NCBI GenBank assembly: GCA_905234235.1
Contig: CAJOHN010000001.1
Coordinates: 62,001 to 126,000, forward strand
Length of the DNA: 64,000 bases
Source: an uncultured Selenomonadaceae bacterium
GTDB lineage: Bacteria > Bacillota > Negativicutes > Selenomonadales > Selenomonadaceae
Reading direction: 5' to 3'
Below, piece after piece: positions 44,751-53,883 of the stretch. Numbering within the stretch: the stretch's first letter is position 1; each line of letters starts with the position of its first letter. The notes below the pieces were generated by a model. The model did no database searches and had not been told where the DNA came from. It saw only the letters and a program-made list of their open reading frames with translations. The translations under genes were made by a program, and so were the position numbers.

Positions 44751-45524
44751 TTGGAAAAATCTACAGTAATAGGGCTGATCGGCGGAATAATTTCCGTCTT
44801 CGTCGGCATGATTCTCAAGGGCGCGCCGCTCACCGCACTCAATAACCCCGCCGCATTCTTGATTATTATTGGCGGAACGGTCGCATGTATTTTTAACGCT
44901 TTCACTATGGAGCAAATCTCTAAGGTGCCGACGCTGTTTAAACTTTTAATCAAAGGCAACGAGGAGCAGAGTAAAGGCGAACTGGTTAAAACGTTCGTCG
45001 AGCTGTCGCAACTGGCGCGCCGCGAAGGTATCCTTGCTTTGGAGAGCCGCGTTGAGGAAATTCAAGATCCATTCTTCCGCAACGGCTTAAGCATGGTTAT
45101 CGACGGCATGGATCCCGAATTTGTCGGCGATGTTTTGGACGCGGAACTTACAATCATGGAGCAACGCCACGCCGAGATGCGTTCGATTTTCTCGCAGGCA
45201 GGAACTTATGCGCCGACGCTGGGCGTTTTGGGCGCGGTCGTTGGTCTTATCGCGGCTCTTGGCAACTTGAACGACATTGACAAGCTTGGTCACTCAATCG
45301 CGGCGGCGTTCGTCGCAACGATTCTTGGTATCTTCACCGGTTACGTGCTGTGGCTTCCCTTCGCCAATAAACTCAAAGTTAAATCCGAAAACGAAGTAAG
45401 CCATAAGCGCATGATTATGGAAGGTATCTTGTCGTTGCAGGCGGGCGATTCCCCGACGCAAATTGAATCCAAGCTGATGATTTACATTCCGCAGGGTGAA
45501 CGTGAGGGCATAAGCAAGGAGTGA
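44751..45524 (+). CDS. motA: Flagellar motor stator protein MotA
   Basis: A 257-residue stator subunit with four membrane helices; with MotB it forms the ion channel that drives the flagellum. Visible are the N-terminal STVIGLIGGIISVFVGMIL, the charged cytoplasmic loop (EEIQDPFFRNGLSMVIDGMD), and the TYAPTLGVLGAVVGLI and GYVLWLPFANKL helices with conserved prolines. Start: TTG at 44751 after GAGGAGGAG; an earlier in-frame TTG at 44730 lies before that site. motB follows after five bases. Confidence 0.95.
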   Translation: MEKSTVIGLIGGIISVFVGMILKGAPLTALNNPAAFLIIIGGTVACIFNAFTMEQISKVPTLFKLLIKGNEEQSKGELVKTFVELSQLARREGILALESRVEEIQDPFFRNGLSMVIDGMDPEFVGDVLDAELTIMEQRHAEMRSIFSQAGTYAPTLGVLGAVVGLIAALGNLNDIDKLGHSIAAAFVATILGIFTGYVLWLPFANKLKVKSENEVSHKRMIMEGILSLQAGDSPTQIESKLMIYIPQGEREGISKE

Positions 45525-45529
45525 TTTAA

Positions 45530-46324
45530 TTGGCGAAGAAAAAACACGCGAAGAAACACGAAGAAGAAGCCAGCGAGGCTTGGCTCCTTCCGTATTCCGA
45601 CTTGATGACGTTATTGTTAGCGTTGTTTATCTGCCTGTTCGCGATTTCGCAGACCGACCAAACAAAACTCCAGCAGATGGCGCAGGCATTCACGGCGGCA
45701 TTCAATTTGGGCGGACCTTCATTCTTTGATAAAATGGGACCGAGCAACAGTATGCAACGCGAAATTATCAGCGCGGAAGACGCGGGCAATGCGGCTTACG
45801 TTCAAGAAAATCAACAGCTCCAAGATTTGCAGGCGCAGTTGGAGGAATACATTAGGGAAAACAATTTAGAGGAAGAATTATCGACGGAATTACAGGAAGA
45901 GGGCTTGATGATTCGGATAAAAGAACGGGCGTTGTTCCCGTCCGGCTCGGCAGATTTAGTTCCCGAATCGCAACGTATCGGACCGTTAGTCGCAGGGTTA
46001 TTGGCGCAAGTGCCCGAACGAGTTTTAATCAGCGGACACACCGACACCGACCCGATTAACACTGCGCAATTCCCTTCGAACTGGGAACTCAGCTCCGTGC
46101 GTGCGATGACGTTCATGAAATATTTGCTGTCTATTAATCAGAACCTCAATCCCGCCAGATTCTCCGCGATTGGCTACGGAGAGTATCGCCCGATTGCCAT
46201 GAACGACACGCCCGATAATAAGCAGAAAAATCGCCGCGTCGAAATATTAATTGCGCGTTCGCTGACGTTCAATCCCAATGAAGGCTTCCGCGCTCAGACA
46301 GATACTGATTTAGTCGCGAAATGA
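45530..46324 (+). CDS. motB: Flagellar motor stator protein MotB
   Basis: A 264-residue stator subunit. The single membrane helix contains the ion-binding Asp24 in PYSDLMTLLLALF. A linker and a C-terminal OmpA-like peptidoglycan-binding domain follow (ISGHTDTDPINT, NWELSSVRAMTFMKYL, NRRVEILI). The start is TTG after AAGGAGTG. The stop overlaps acpS by four bases (ATGA), so motility and acyl-carrier genes share a message. Confidence 0.95.
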   Translation: MAKKKHAKKHEEEASEAWLLPYSDLMTLLLALFICLFAISQTDQTKLQQMAQAFTAAFNLGGPSFFDKMGPSNSMQREIISAEDAGNAAYVQENQQLQDLQAQLEEYIRENNLEEELSTELQEEGLMIRIKERALFPSGSADLVPESQRIGPLVAGLLAQVPERVLISGHTDTDPINTAQFPSNWELSSVRAMTFMKYLLSINQNLNPARFSAIGYGEYRPIAMNDTPDNKQKNRRVEILIARSLTFNPNEGFRAQTDTDLVAK

Positions 46325-46677
46325 TTAGCGGGCTCGGCACGGACATAATCGAAATTGAACGCATAAAAAAAGCCGTCGGCAAGAAACATTTCAGAGATAA
46401 CGTTTACACAGAAATTGAACAAGCTTATTGCGAAAGTCGCGGAAATCATTCCGCCGCCTCCTATGCCGCAAGATTTGCCGCTAAGGAGGCTTTTTTCAAG
46501 GCATTGGGCACGGGGATTGTTACGCGCCTCACCGACGTTGAAATTATTAACGACGGGAGCGGTGCTCCGAAAATAAATCTGCGCGGGAAAGCGGCGACGT
46601 TAGCGGGCGGAAAAAAAATTTTTATCAGCATGAGCCACTCGCGAGAATTCGCAACGGCGGTTTGTATCTTGGAATAA
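46321..46677 (+). CDS. acpS: Holo-[acyl-carrier-protein] synthase
   Basis: A 118-residue enzyme transferring phosphopantetheine from CoA to acyl carrier protein. The metal-binding Asp8 is in GLGTDIIEIERI and the second acidic site is in ARFAAKEAFFKALGTG. It is the standard length and is translationally coupled to motB. acpS next to nnr is a common pairing. Confidence 0.94.
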   Translation: MISGLGTDIIEIERIKKAVGKKHFRDNVYTEIEQAYCESRGNHSAASYAARFAAKEAFFKALGTGIVTRLTDVEIINDGSGAPKINLRGKAATLAGGKKIFISMSHSREFATAVCILE

Positions 46678-46695
46678 AATTTTGGAGGAAAGTTT

Positions 46696-48252
46696 ATGAA
46701 AGTTGCATTGGCGAAACAAATGCACGACATAGATAAGAGCGCGGTCGAAGAATACGGCTTGCCGGAGTTGTCGCTTATGGAGAGCGCGGGGCATCGGGTT
46801 TTCGAGGCGACTAGAAATATTTTGGGCGGCGTCAACAAGAAAAGCATTTGCATATTGGCGGGTAGCGGCAACAACGGCGGTGATGCATTGGCGGCGGCGC
46901 GGTATCTGTCGAATGCGGGAGCTCGCGTGAAAATTTTTTTGCTCGGCGATAAAGACCACCGCACTGAATCTTTGAACGTCCAGATGAAAATTCTGCGCGG
47001 GATGGGCGTTGAACTTCAGCAACTTGAAAGCGACAGAGCTTGGGAACGTTTGCAAGTGACGTTGAGATTTTCTGATGCGGTTGTCGACGGGCTTTTGGGC
47101 ACGGGTTTCAGCGGGCAAATTCGTCCCGCCGCGTTGAGGCTGATTCGTTTGGTTAATGCCGCAAAAAAAGTTACAGTGTCAATCGATATTCCGTCGGGCG
47201 TCGAGTCGGATACGGGGGCGGTCGGCGAGGCGGCTATGCAAGCTGATTGTACCGTCGCGTTGGGCTTGCCGAAGATTGGGCATTACATTTGTCCCGGCGC
47301 GTCGCACGTCGGAAAAATTATCGTTGACAATATCGGGTTGCCTGCCGAACTTTTGAACGAGGATATTCATCAAACTTTAGTCGACGATGAACTTGCGCTG
47401 ACATTCTTACCTGCTCGCCCTAAAGATTCGCACAAAGGAACTTGCGGGAAAATTTTAATCGTAGCGGGTTCGCGAGGCATGACGGGCGCGGCAAGTTTGG
47501 CGGCGATGAGCGCAATGAAAGTCGGCGCGGGGCTTGTGACGTTAGCGACGCCCGAAAGCCTCAATCCGATTTACGAAACGAAACTTACCGAAGTTATGAC
47601 GGCTCCGCTTGACGAGGTTAAAGTCGGGATAATCGGCGGCGATAAGGCGGCTGAAAAAATTTTAGACTTGGCTGATAAGGTCGACGCAATTTTAATCGGC
47701 TCCGGACTCGGTCGCGAACGTGAAACTCAAGCGTTGGTAAAAAAAATCGTCGCGGAGGTTGATAAGCCGTTGATACTCGACGCCGACGCAATTTATCCAT
47801 TCAACGGCAAGGCAGACGAACTTAAAGCTTGCAAACAAATCCCGATACTCACGCCGCATTTGGGAGAACTTTCCGCGCTATTGGATATTCCCGTCGAAAA
47901 ATTACGTCCCGCACTGATTCCCGAAGTCAGACGCGCCGCGCAGGCTTATCGGGCGATAATCGTTGCAAAGTGCGAGGTAACAGTTATCGGCTACCCAAAC
48001 GGAGAAATTTTTATTTCGCCGCTTGGCAACAGTTCAATGGCTACCGGCGGTTGCGGAGACGTTTTGGCGGGCGCGATTGCTGGACTGATGAAACAAACTC
48101 CGTTCGCGCCGCTGACGGGCGTTTGGCTTCACGGTATCGCCGGAAACTTAGCCGCGCAGGACAAAGCCGAAGGTCTTATCGCCTCCGACGTTATGAATCA
48201 CTTGCCCGACGCTATAAAAAAACTCCGCGCTATCGGCTATCAAAATACGTAA
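46696..48252 (+). CDS. nnr: Bifunctional NAD(P)H-hydrate repair enzyme
   Basis: A 518-residue fusion that repairs hydrated NAD(P)H. The N-terminal epimerase domain (1-215; LAGSGNNGGDALAAARYL, SIDIPSGVESDTG) swaps hydrate epimers, and the C-terminal ADP-dependent dehydratase domain (about 225-515; ILTPHLGELSALL, MATGGCGDVLAGAIAGL) restores NAD(P)H. GGAGG precedes the ATG. A terminator follows. Confidence 0.94.
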   Translation: MKVALAKQMHDIDKSAVEEYGLPELSLMESAGHRVFEATRNILGGVNKKSICILAGSGNNGGDALAAARYLSNAGARVKIFLLGDKDHRTESLNVQMKILRGMGVELQQLESDRAWERLQVTLRFSDAVVDGLLGTGFSGQIRPAALRLIRLVNAAKKVTVSIDIPSGVESDTGAVGEAAMQADCTVALGLPKIGHYICPGASHVGKIIVDNIGLPAELLNEDIHQTLVDDELALTFLPARPKDSHKGTCGKILIVAGSRGMTGAASLAAMSAMKVGAGLVTLATPESLNPIYETKLTEVMTAPLDEVKVGIIGGDKAAEKILDLADKVDAILIGSGLGRERETQALVKKIVAEVDKPLILDADAIYPFNGKADELKACKQIPILTPHLGELSALLDIPVEKLRPALIPEVRRAAQAYRAIIVAKCEVTVIGYPNGEIFISPLGNSSMATGGCGDVLAGAIAGLMKQTPFAPLTGVWLHGIAGNLAAQDKAEGLIASDVMNHLPDAIKKLRAIGYQNT

Positions 48253-48257
48253 AAAAA

Positions 48258-48289
48258 GAACGCCTTCCGATTTGGGAGGCATTTTTTTA
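48258..48289 (+). terminator. Terminator after nnr
   Basis: GCCTTCC-GATTT-GGGAGGC hairpin followed by a T run. Confidence 0.8.
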
Positions 48290-48352
48290 CTGAATCGGAA
48301 TAATTCCCTGTCAAACACGACCAATTTCAGCATGAAACACTAATGAATGCCC

Positions 48353-48381
48353 GTTGCCCGAAGCCGCAAGCTTTGCTACAA
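48353..48381 (+). promoter_or_regulatory. Promoter of HPr-like gene
   Basis: TTGCCC, 17 bases, TACAAT; the leader of about 55 bases before the ATG contains no obvious structure. Confidence 0.55.
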
Positions 48382-48443
48382 TACAATCGACGCAGGGAGG
48401 CGCAGAGGGATTTAAGGGAAGTACTTAAAAGGAGTTGTTCAAA

Positions 48444-48782
48444 ATGAAAAACGCATACAAAACTAAAACTGACAATAAAATCGCAGCGACTGCCGAAGTT
48501 AAACCGGCGGCGCGTCCGGAAGTATCGTTCATCATGGTAAGCAAAGGCGTGCTTGGTTTCAGAGAGAGCGCGCACCTCGTGAAAATCGCTGAGGATACCG
48601 ATTGTGCAATAAGCATTGCGTCCGGTAAAAAATACGGCTCGACTGAAAGTATCTTGTCGCTTGTAAATCTTGGTATCAATAAGGGTAAAAGCCTTGTCCT
48701 CAACATTAAGGGCGAACGTAACGAGGAGGCTTTCCGCGAGATTTCAAAAATTATCGGCGGCGAAACCGACGGTAACAGCTAA
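48444..48782 (+). CDS. HPr-like protein without phospho-histidine (Crh-like)
   Basis: A 112-residue protein with a basic 27-residue extension and an HPr fold. The region of the phosphorylated histidine (GLHARPA in HPr) reads GFRESA here, so Arg40 replaces His15 and the protein cannot carry PTS phosphate. The Ser46 region is kept: TESILSLVNLGINKGKSL puts Ser69 at that place. The combination resembles Bacillus Crh, which lost His15 and acts through Ser46 with CcpA; that role is inference. Start: the ATG at 48444 is nine bases after GGAG. It is monocistronic. Confidence 0.78.
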   Translation: MKNAYKTKTDNKIAATAEVKPAARPEVSFIMVSKGVLGFRESAHLVKIAEDTDCAISIASGKKYGSTESILSLVNLGINKGKSLVLNIKGERNEEAFREISKIIGGETDGNS

Positions 48783-48827
48783 TTTGCCATCTACTTTAAC
48801 CCACCCACTCATATAAATACCCACTAG

Positions 48828-48867
48828 AGTCTCCGACTTAAAAATTTCGGAGGCAACTTTTTTTTAT
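48828..48867. terminator. Terminator between HPr-like gene and gdpP
   Basis: GTCTCCGA...TCGGAGGC hairpin, followed by a T run that reaches the gdpP stop codon. Confidence 0.75.
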
Positions 48868-50939
48868 CTGTTGACGGGTTTATCAGTTTCGGCAATGTAA
48901 TTTCTCGCCGCCTCAACGACAGAATCTTTTAAATCCAAAAGCGGCACGTTTTTAACTTGCGCGCCCGCTACGTTTTGATGTCCGCCGCCGCCAAATTTCT
49001 CCATAATAACTTGAACATTTAAATCGCCGCTGGAACGTGCACTTATTCCGACGGTGTCATTTTTCATTTGGAAAAGTATAATCGTCATGCGCACGCCCTC
49101 GACTCTCAACAACGAATCAGCCGCTTGCCCCGCGATTGCTTGGACGTTCGGGATTATGTGGTCGATATAAGAGACGACAAGCCCGCCCTCGTAATACTCG
49201 GATTGTGCTTTCGTCTTGGCAAGCGATACCGTCGTTTCGTAATCAGATTTGAAAAGATAATTCACAGCCACAGGGTCGGCTCCGCTCCGCCGCAGATAAG
49301 CCGCCGCCTCGAACGTCCTCGCGCCCGTTTGTATTGAAAAATTTTTCGTGTCAACGACAATGCCGGAATAAATCGCCGTCGCCGCAGACTTCCCAATCCG
49401 CATTTTTTCATCGAAGTACATTAAAAGTTCCGTAACCATCTCACAAGTTGAACTCGCGCTCGGCTCCAAATAAGTTATCGCGGGATTTTTAATCGTAGTT
49501 TCACTGCGGCGGTGATGATCAATCACGATAACTTTTTTTATGCGGTCGAGGAGAATCGGCGCGGCGACGAGTTTCGGAATAAAAGTATCGACGACGACAA
49601 GCACAGGGTCAAGCGCGGTTGATATGGTAACTTCATTTGTGCTGACGAATAAATCTTTGTAGTTGTCATCCTTGTCAAGGAGCTCGATAATTTTTTCGAC
49701 GCTGTCCAGCCAGTTGCTGAGGACGATATGAACAGGTTTATTCAAACTCCGCGCCATAAGCGCAACGCCAACCGCCGCCCCGAACGCATCATAATCCTCG
49801 CGGGCGTGCCCCATGATAAAAATTTCGTCCGCCGCTTCCATATGGTCGCGAATCGAATGGCTCATGACGCGGGCTTTGACGCGAGTATTTTTTTCAACAG
49901 CTTTAGCGCGTCCGCCGAAAAATTGCATTTTGTCGCTTATGTTCACGGCAACTTGATCTCCGCCGCGTGCCAATGCCAGTTGAAGTCCCGCCTGCGCCTT
50001 ATCGCCGAGTTCATTCATTGATTGTTCGTCGGAAGATTTTTCAGCGACTGCCGCGCCCATCGATAACGTGACTTGCAGTTGATGTTTGTTGACGAGTTGG
50101 CGAACTTTGTCCAGCACGATAAATTTTTCTTCAATAGCCCGTTCAAGGGCGCAACGTTCCAAAATTACCAGATATAAATCGCTTGACACGCGCCGTATGA
50201 AGCCCGCAAGCCCCGCGACCCATTCCTCTAAAATTTCGCTGACCGATAACATTAGCGAAGTTTTTTCAGCCTCGTTGAGCCCTTGCATTATCTCATCGTA
50301 ATTGTCGACTTGCACATAAATTAACGCCGTCCGACTCCGCGAATATTCAATCTTTAAATCTTCGTAAAGTGTTATTTCGTGCGCGAACAATACTATCATC
50401 CGCGAATAATCTTCATTGGCTTGCAAGTGCCGATACCTAATCAGAAAGTAGCGATAAAATTTTTCAACCCCGCCGCTCTCCAAAGCTTTGTGACGTAGCG
50501 ATTTAACTTTATACTCTCCTTCTTGCGGCGCGGGTTCCGTACCGTTTGGCGCGAGCGATAAAATTTCTTTGGGAAGAAGCCCCTCCCAAAATTCCTCAAC
50601 GTCCATGCCTTGTTGCGGAATAACTTCGGAGAAATCTTGCATGATTGAATTGCACCATTGAAGCTGCCCTTCCTCGTCGACGACGATTATCCCTTCCGGT
50701 AACTTCGTCATCGCGTAATACATCATGTCGTTGAAATTCCCAATGACATTCTCGGCGTACTCTTTGAATCTTTTTTCTCTGTGCTTGCGGCGCACGCAGG
50801 CAAACCAAACCAGTAACGCCCACACCAAAAAAGCCATCGCGCCCAAAATTTTATTGTATTGAACGACGACCGCCACCATAACCAACATGACCGCCAAGTT
50901 TATCATTGCATCGGGCCACGCGGATAAAATTCTCGGCAC
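48864..50939 (-). CDS. gdpP: Cyclic-di-AMP phosphodiesterase GdpP
   Basis: A 691-residue membrane enzyme that hydrolyses c-di-AMP. It has two N-terminal helices, a PAS-like domain (LPEGIIVVDEEGQLQWCNSIM), a degenerate GGDEF domain and a DHH-DHHA1 module with GHAREDYDAFGAAVG, VVVDTFIP, VIDHHRRSE and GGGGHQNVAGAQV. Start: GTG at 50939, seven bases after GGAAG and four bases past the yybS stop; a TTG at 50957 has no site. The yybS-gdpP order is that of other Firmicutes. Confidence 0.93.
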   Translation of the reverse strand: MPRILSAWPDAMINLAVMLVMVAVVVQYNKILGAMAFLVWALLVWFACVRRKHREKRFKEYAENVIGNFNDMMYYAMTKLPEGIIVVDEEGQLQWCNSIMQDFSEVIPQQGMDVEEFWEGLLPKEILSLAPNGTEPAPQEGEYKVKSLRHKALESGGVEKFYRYFLIRYRHLQANEDYSRMIVLFAHEITLYEDLKIEYSRSRTALIYVQVDNYDEIMQGLNEAEKTSLMLSVSEILEEWVAGLAGFIRRVSSDLYLVILERCALERAIEEKFIVLDKVRQLVNKHQLQVTLSMGAAVAEKSSDEQSMNELGDKAQAGLQLALARGGDQVAVNISDKMQFFGGRAKAVEKNTRVKARVMSHSIRDHMEAADEIFIMGHAREDYDAFGAAVGVALMARSLNKPVHIVLSNWLDSVEKIIELLDKDDNYKDLFVSTNEVTISTALDPVLVVVDTFIPKLVAAPILLDRIKKVIVIDHHRRSETTIKNPAITYLEPSASSTCEMVTELLMYFDEKMRIGKSAATAIYSGIVVDTKNFSIQTGARTFEAAAYLRRSGADPVAVNYLFKSDYETTVSLAKTKAQSEYYEGGLVVSYIDHIIPNVQAIAGQAADSLLRVEGVRMTIILFQMKNDTVGISARSSGDLNVQVIMEKFGGGGHQNVAGAQVKNVPLLDLKDSVVEAARNYIAETDKPVNR

Positions 50940-50943
50940 TTGA

Positions 50944-51897
50944 TCACTTCCCGTCAAAAAATCTTTTCCGATAATCCAAGAGCATATCGATTAAGCCGGT
51001 TATCGCTACCAGTTGCAAAAAAAGCATGTTCACCAAAATTAAAACGTAAATCACTCGCCGCAAAAATTTCGAGACTTTGTAGCGGTCAAAGATAAACGAC
51101 AGCAACGACAGCCCTTGAATCGCGCCGACTGCCGTCGATATGATTAAAATGTTCAGCGAAATTTCTTCAATCATCGTCCAGCCACGCGTCACGCCCCAAT
51201 AAATTCCCAACGCTCCGAACGCCGCCAGATATAAAAATACCGCAGGGAATTTCCATTCGGCAAACGACGGGAACAGCGGTAATTTCATCTGCAACTTCGG
51301 GAAAATCCATTTCGACGTAAACCAAACCGCTAATGTATTCGTCAGCGAAGTCAGCAAAACCAACGTCGGCATTAACAGGGCTAACGTTTGCAACGCGGGT
51401 TCGACTTGTTTTTTAGCGTCGGCGATTCGCGTTTGTTCAACGCCCATTGATTCATACATTGCAAAAGATTCGTTAAAAGACTCGCGTACCATTTCGATTT
51501 GCGTTTCGATAAAGTTCACGTCCAGCATCGCCATGAGAATTCCCAGCGATAAAATCTGCGCGGCGGAGGCGACGATTAATGTTGTGATGAAAATTCTAAC
51601 CGCGCCGAAATTTTTTCTGACACTCCAACCGAGCGCAACGCCACAAATTCCAAAACTCAACGCGAGACGGACGGCAGGTAACGGGCTGATTAAAATCGTC
51701 AGCAAAATAAACGTGACGACCAACGCGATTAAACCTTTATCGGCTCCTTGACGTACCGTTAAAATCGCAAGCGGTACCGCGCAGAAAAATTCAACTAACA
51801 TGCCGAAGAGCGGGACGTAAACCGCGACGAGCCCCATGATTACAGTTATCGCCACGAGCAAGCCGCCCTCTACCGTCGGCGTGATACTTTTACTCAT
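50944..51897 (-). CDS. yybS: YybS family (DUF2232) membrane protein
   Basis: A 317-residue membrane protein with eight or so hydrophobic helices, upstream of gdpP as in Bacillus. The family is described as DUF2232; a role is not established. Features are the N-terminal PTVEGGLLVAITVIMGLVA and a 50-residue soluble loop (about 130-170). Start: the second of two adjacent ATGs (51897) is best spaced from GGAGG. Confidence 0.85.
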   Translation of the reverse strand: MSKSITPTVEGGLLVAITVIMGLVAVYVPLFGMLVEFFCAVPLAILTVRQGADKGLIALVVTFILLTILISPLPAVRLALSFGICGVALGWSVRKNFGAVRIFITTLIVASAAQILSLGILMAMLDVNFIETQIEMVRESFNESFAMYESMGVEQTRIADAKKQVEPALQTLALLMPTLVLLTSLTNTLAVWFTSKWIFPKLQMKLPLFPSFAEWKFPAVFLYLAAFGALGIYWGVTRGWTMIEEISLNILIISTAVGAIQGLSLLSFIFDRYKVSKFLRRVIYVLILVNMLFLQLVAITGLIDMLLDYRKRFFDGK

Positions 51898-51923
51898 CAT
51901 TTTCCTCCGAAAAAATTTTACGC

Positions 51924-51952
51924 ATTATATCAAACCGCGCAGGCTTTTACCA
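51924..51952 (-). promoter_or_regulatory. Promoter of yybS-gdpP
   Basis: On the minus strand a consensus TATAAT with TGGTAA 17 bases upstream. A CTGCGCGG octamer sits in the spacer. Confidence 0.5.
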
Positions 51953-51980
51953 GAATCTAACTCTGCAAAAATTTTCTCGT

Positions 51981-52009
51981 TTGCATAGCGGGCGCGATTG
52001 TGTTATCGT
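51981..52009 (+). promoter_or_regulatory. Promoter of 52038-53840 operon
   Basis: TTGCAT, 17 bases, TATCGT, divergent from the yybS promoter. Confidence 0.4.
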
Positions 52010-52037
52010 TGCCGTAAATTTTAAAGGGGCGATTGAT

Positions 52038-52400
52038 TTGGCTGATAAAAAATTTTACGGAGCCGCGCAGGAACTTCGCACGACGCTTACGGATTCGATA
52101 AACGCAGGTAAGCCGCCGCTTGAAATAATTTTGGAATTGGCAAAGGCGGTCGGCGAATTATCGGGCGAGGATTCTTATTACGAAACGACGCGTGAACAAA
52201 TTTTGGCGGTGTACGGACTTGCGCTCGGCGATAAATTTATTTTGGATGACGAACTCGCGGCGGTTAAAACTCGGCTCGAAAAAATTTGCGCGGCTTACGA
52301 AAATCCCGACTTCACGGAGGAGGAACATATTCGTATCGGCTACGCGCTTGAAAATCATAAAAAAGAAATCGCACGGCTCGAACGTTTAAAAAATGCTTGA
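52038..52400 (+). CDS. Small helical protein, unknown
   Basis: A 120-residue, mostly helical, acidic protein with no family that I recognise. The N-terminal part has AAQELRTTLTDSINAGKPP and the C-terminal part is a charged helix pair (EEEHIRIGYALENHKKEIA). Start: TTG at 52038, after AAAGGGGC; an upstream frame from 51981 begins inside the promoter. It overlaps the ABC permease gene by eight bases and probably belongs to the same exporter operon. Confidence 0.7.
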   Translation: MADKKFYGAAQELRTTLTDSINAGKPPLEIILELAKAVGELSGEDSYYETTREQILAVYGLALGDKFILDDELAAVKTRLEKICAAYENPDFTEEEHIRIGYALENHKKEIARLERLKNA

Positions 52401-53118
52401 AGATATTCTAACGATAATGTGGCGCGATTGGCTTGTCTTACGGCGGCGGCTGAAGAAATTTATTTTATCGCGGCTCGTGACGCCGGTTTTATATCTGGTC
52501 GCATTCGGCTGGGGATTAGGGAAAAATATTAATCTTGCGTCGGGCAGTTACTTAGATTTTCTTGTGCCGGGGATTATCGCGCTCAATACAATGAACGTCA
52601 GCTATATGAGTGTCACGACGGTTCACGCCGAGCGCGTCTATCATAAAAGTTTGGAAGAATATCTGAGCGCACCGATTGAACCGGCGGCGTTTGTTATCGG
52701 GAAAATTTTATCGGCAGTCGTGCGGGCGTTAATCTCAACCACTTTGATTTTGAGCGTGGCGATAATTTTTGGCGCGAGTTTAAATTTTGCGCCGCTGAAT
52801 TTTTTAATCGTCATCGTGCTGAACTCGATAATTTTCGCGAGCGTATGTTTCTGCGCGGCGTTGAAGGTTCAAACTTACGAGGAGCTTGCGCAAGTCAACA
52901 CGTATCTTTTAATGCCGATGAGTTTTTTATGCGGGACGTTCTTCAACACAGCAGAATTGCCGCCCGCCGTCCGAATCGTGATTGAAATTTTGCCGCTCAC
53001 TCACACCAGCCAATTACTCCGCGCAGGTTTCAACTTGTCGTCGTTTTTGATACTGCTAATTTACGCGGTAGTTTTATTATGGTTGGCGACGCGATTTTTT
53101 AAGAGGTTATCAACGTGA
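52393..53118 (+). CDS. ABC-2 type exporter permease
   Basis: A 241-residue membrane permease of the ABC-2 type with six helices (NodJ/drug-export class). A conserved stretch, NTYLLMPMSFLCGTFFNTAELPP, precedes the last helices. It overlaps the 120-residue gene and the ATPase gene (ATGA-like overlap, GTGA), so the three are coupled. The cargo is unknown. Confidence 0.85.
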   Translation: MLEDILTIMWRDWLVLRRRLKKFILSRLVTPVLYLVAFGWGLGKNINLASGSYLDFLVPGIIALNTMNVSYMSVTTVHAERVYHKSLEEYLSAPIEPAAFVIGKILSAVVRALISTTLILSVAIIFGASLNFAPLNFLIVIVLNSIIFASVCFCAALKVQTYEELAQVNTYLLMPMSFLCGTFFNTAELPPAVRIVIEILPLTHTSQLLRAGFNLSSFLILLIYAVVLLWLATRFFKRLST

Positions 53119-53840
53119 AACATACTCAATCGAAACTTTGCACGACGCAGATAGAAAATTTTGGCGTCAAAGTCGGCGAGCTGATTATTTTCGAGGACGT
53201 GAACTTTACGATTCATTGCGGCGAACTGACGGCTTTAATCGGACCGAACGGCGCGGGCAAGTCGACGCTTTTAAAATCGATTCTCGGCGAAGTTAAGCAC
53301 GTGGGCAAGTTGAATTACTTCGACGCGAAAGGCGAACACCTCAGCCCGATTATCGGCTACGTCCCGCAAACTTTGAAATTCGACGCGACGAGCCCCACGA
53401 CCGTTTTAGATTTATTTATGGCGTGCCTGACGTGGCGACCGGTTTGGCTGTGCAGTTCCAAATTTATCCGCAAGCGTGTAACAAAAAATCTCCGGCGCGT
53501 CAAAGCTGAACATTTAATCGACCGAAGATTAGGAGCGTTATCGGGTGGAGAATTGCAAAGAATTTTATTAGCCCTCGCGCTTGATCCGTTACCCGACTTG
53601 CTTTTATTGGACGAACCGATTAGCGGCGTCGACAAAATCGGCATGAGAATTTTTTATGAACTTGTCGCCGAACTCAAAGCGGCGGAGGATATGGCGATAC
53701 TTTTAATCTCGCACGATTTGGAGATGATTGAACGTTTCGCCGACAAAGTGATTCTGCTGAATAAAAAAGTTTTAAAAATCGGCAAGGCGCACGAAGTCTT
53801 TAACTCCGACGAAATGCACGAAGTCTTTACAAAAAAATAA
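53115..53840 (+). CDS. ABC transporter ATPase, ZnuC-like sequence
   Basis: A 241-residue ATPase with Walker A GPNGAGKSTLL, signature LSGGELQRILLALAL, Walker B LLLLDEPISGVD and the H-loop ISHDLEM. The body resembles metal-uptake ATPases (ZnuC/MntB type; GYVPQ and SPTTVLDLFMA), yet its partner is an ABC-2 exporter permease and no metal permease or binding protein is near. Start: GTG at 53115 overlapping the permease stop. Pairing is by position. Confidence 0.85.
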   Translation: MKHTQSKLCTTQIENFGVKVGELIIFEDVNFTIHCGELTALIGPNGAGKSTLLKSILGEVKHVGKLNYFDAKGEHLSPIIGYVPQTLKFDATSPTTVLDLFMACLTWRPVWLCSSKFIRKRVTKNLRRVKAEHLIDRRLGALSGGELQRILLALALDPLPDLLLLDEPISGVDKIGMRIFYELVAELKAAEDMAILLISHDLEMIERFADKVILLNKKVLKIGKAHEVFNSDEMHEVFTKK

Positions 53841-53883
53841 TCGCCGAGCAATCCAAGCCCAGCAATTTTTATTACAGACAAAT

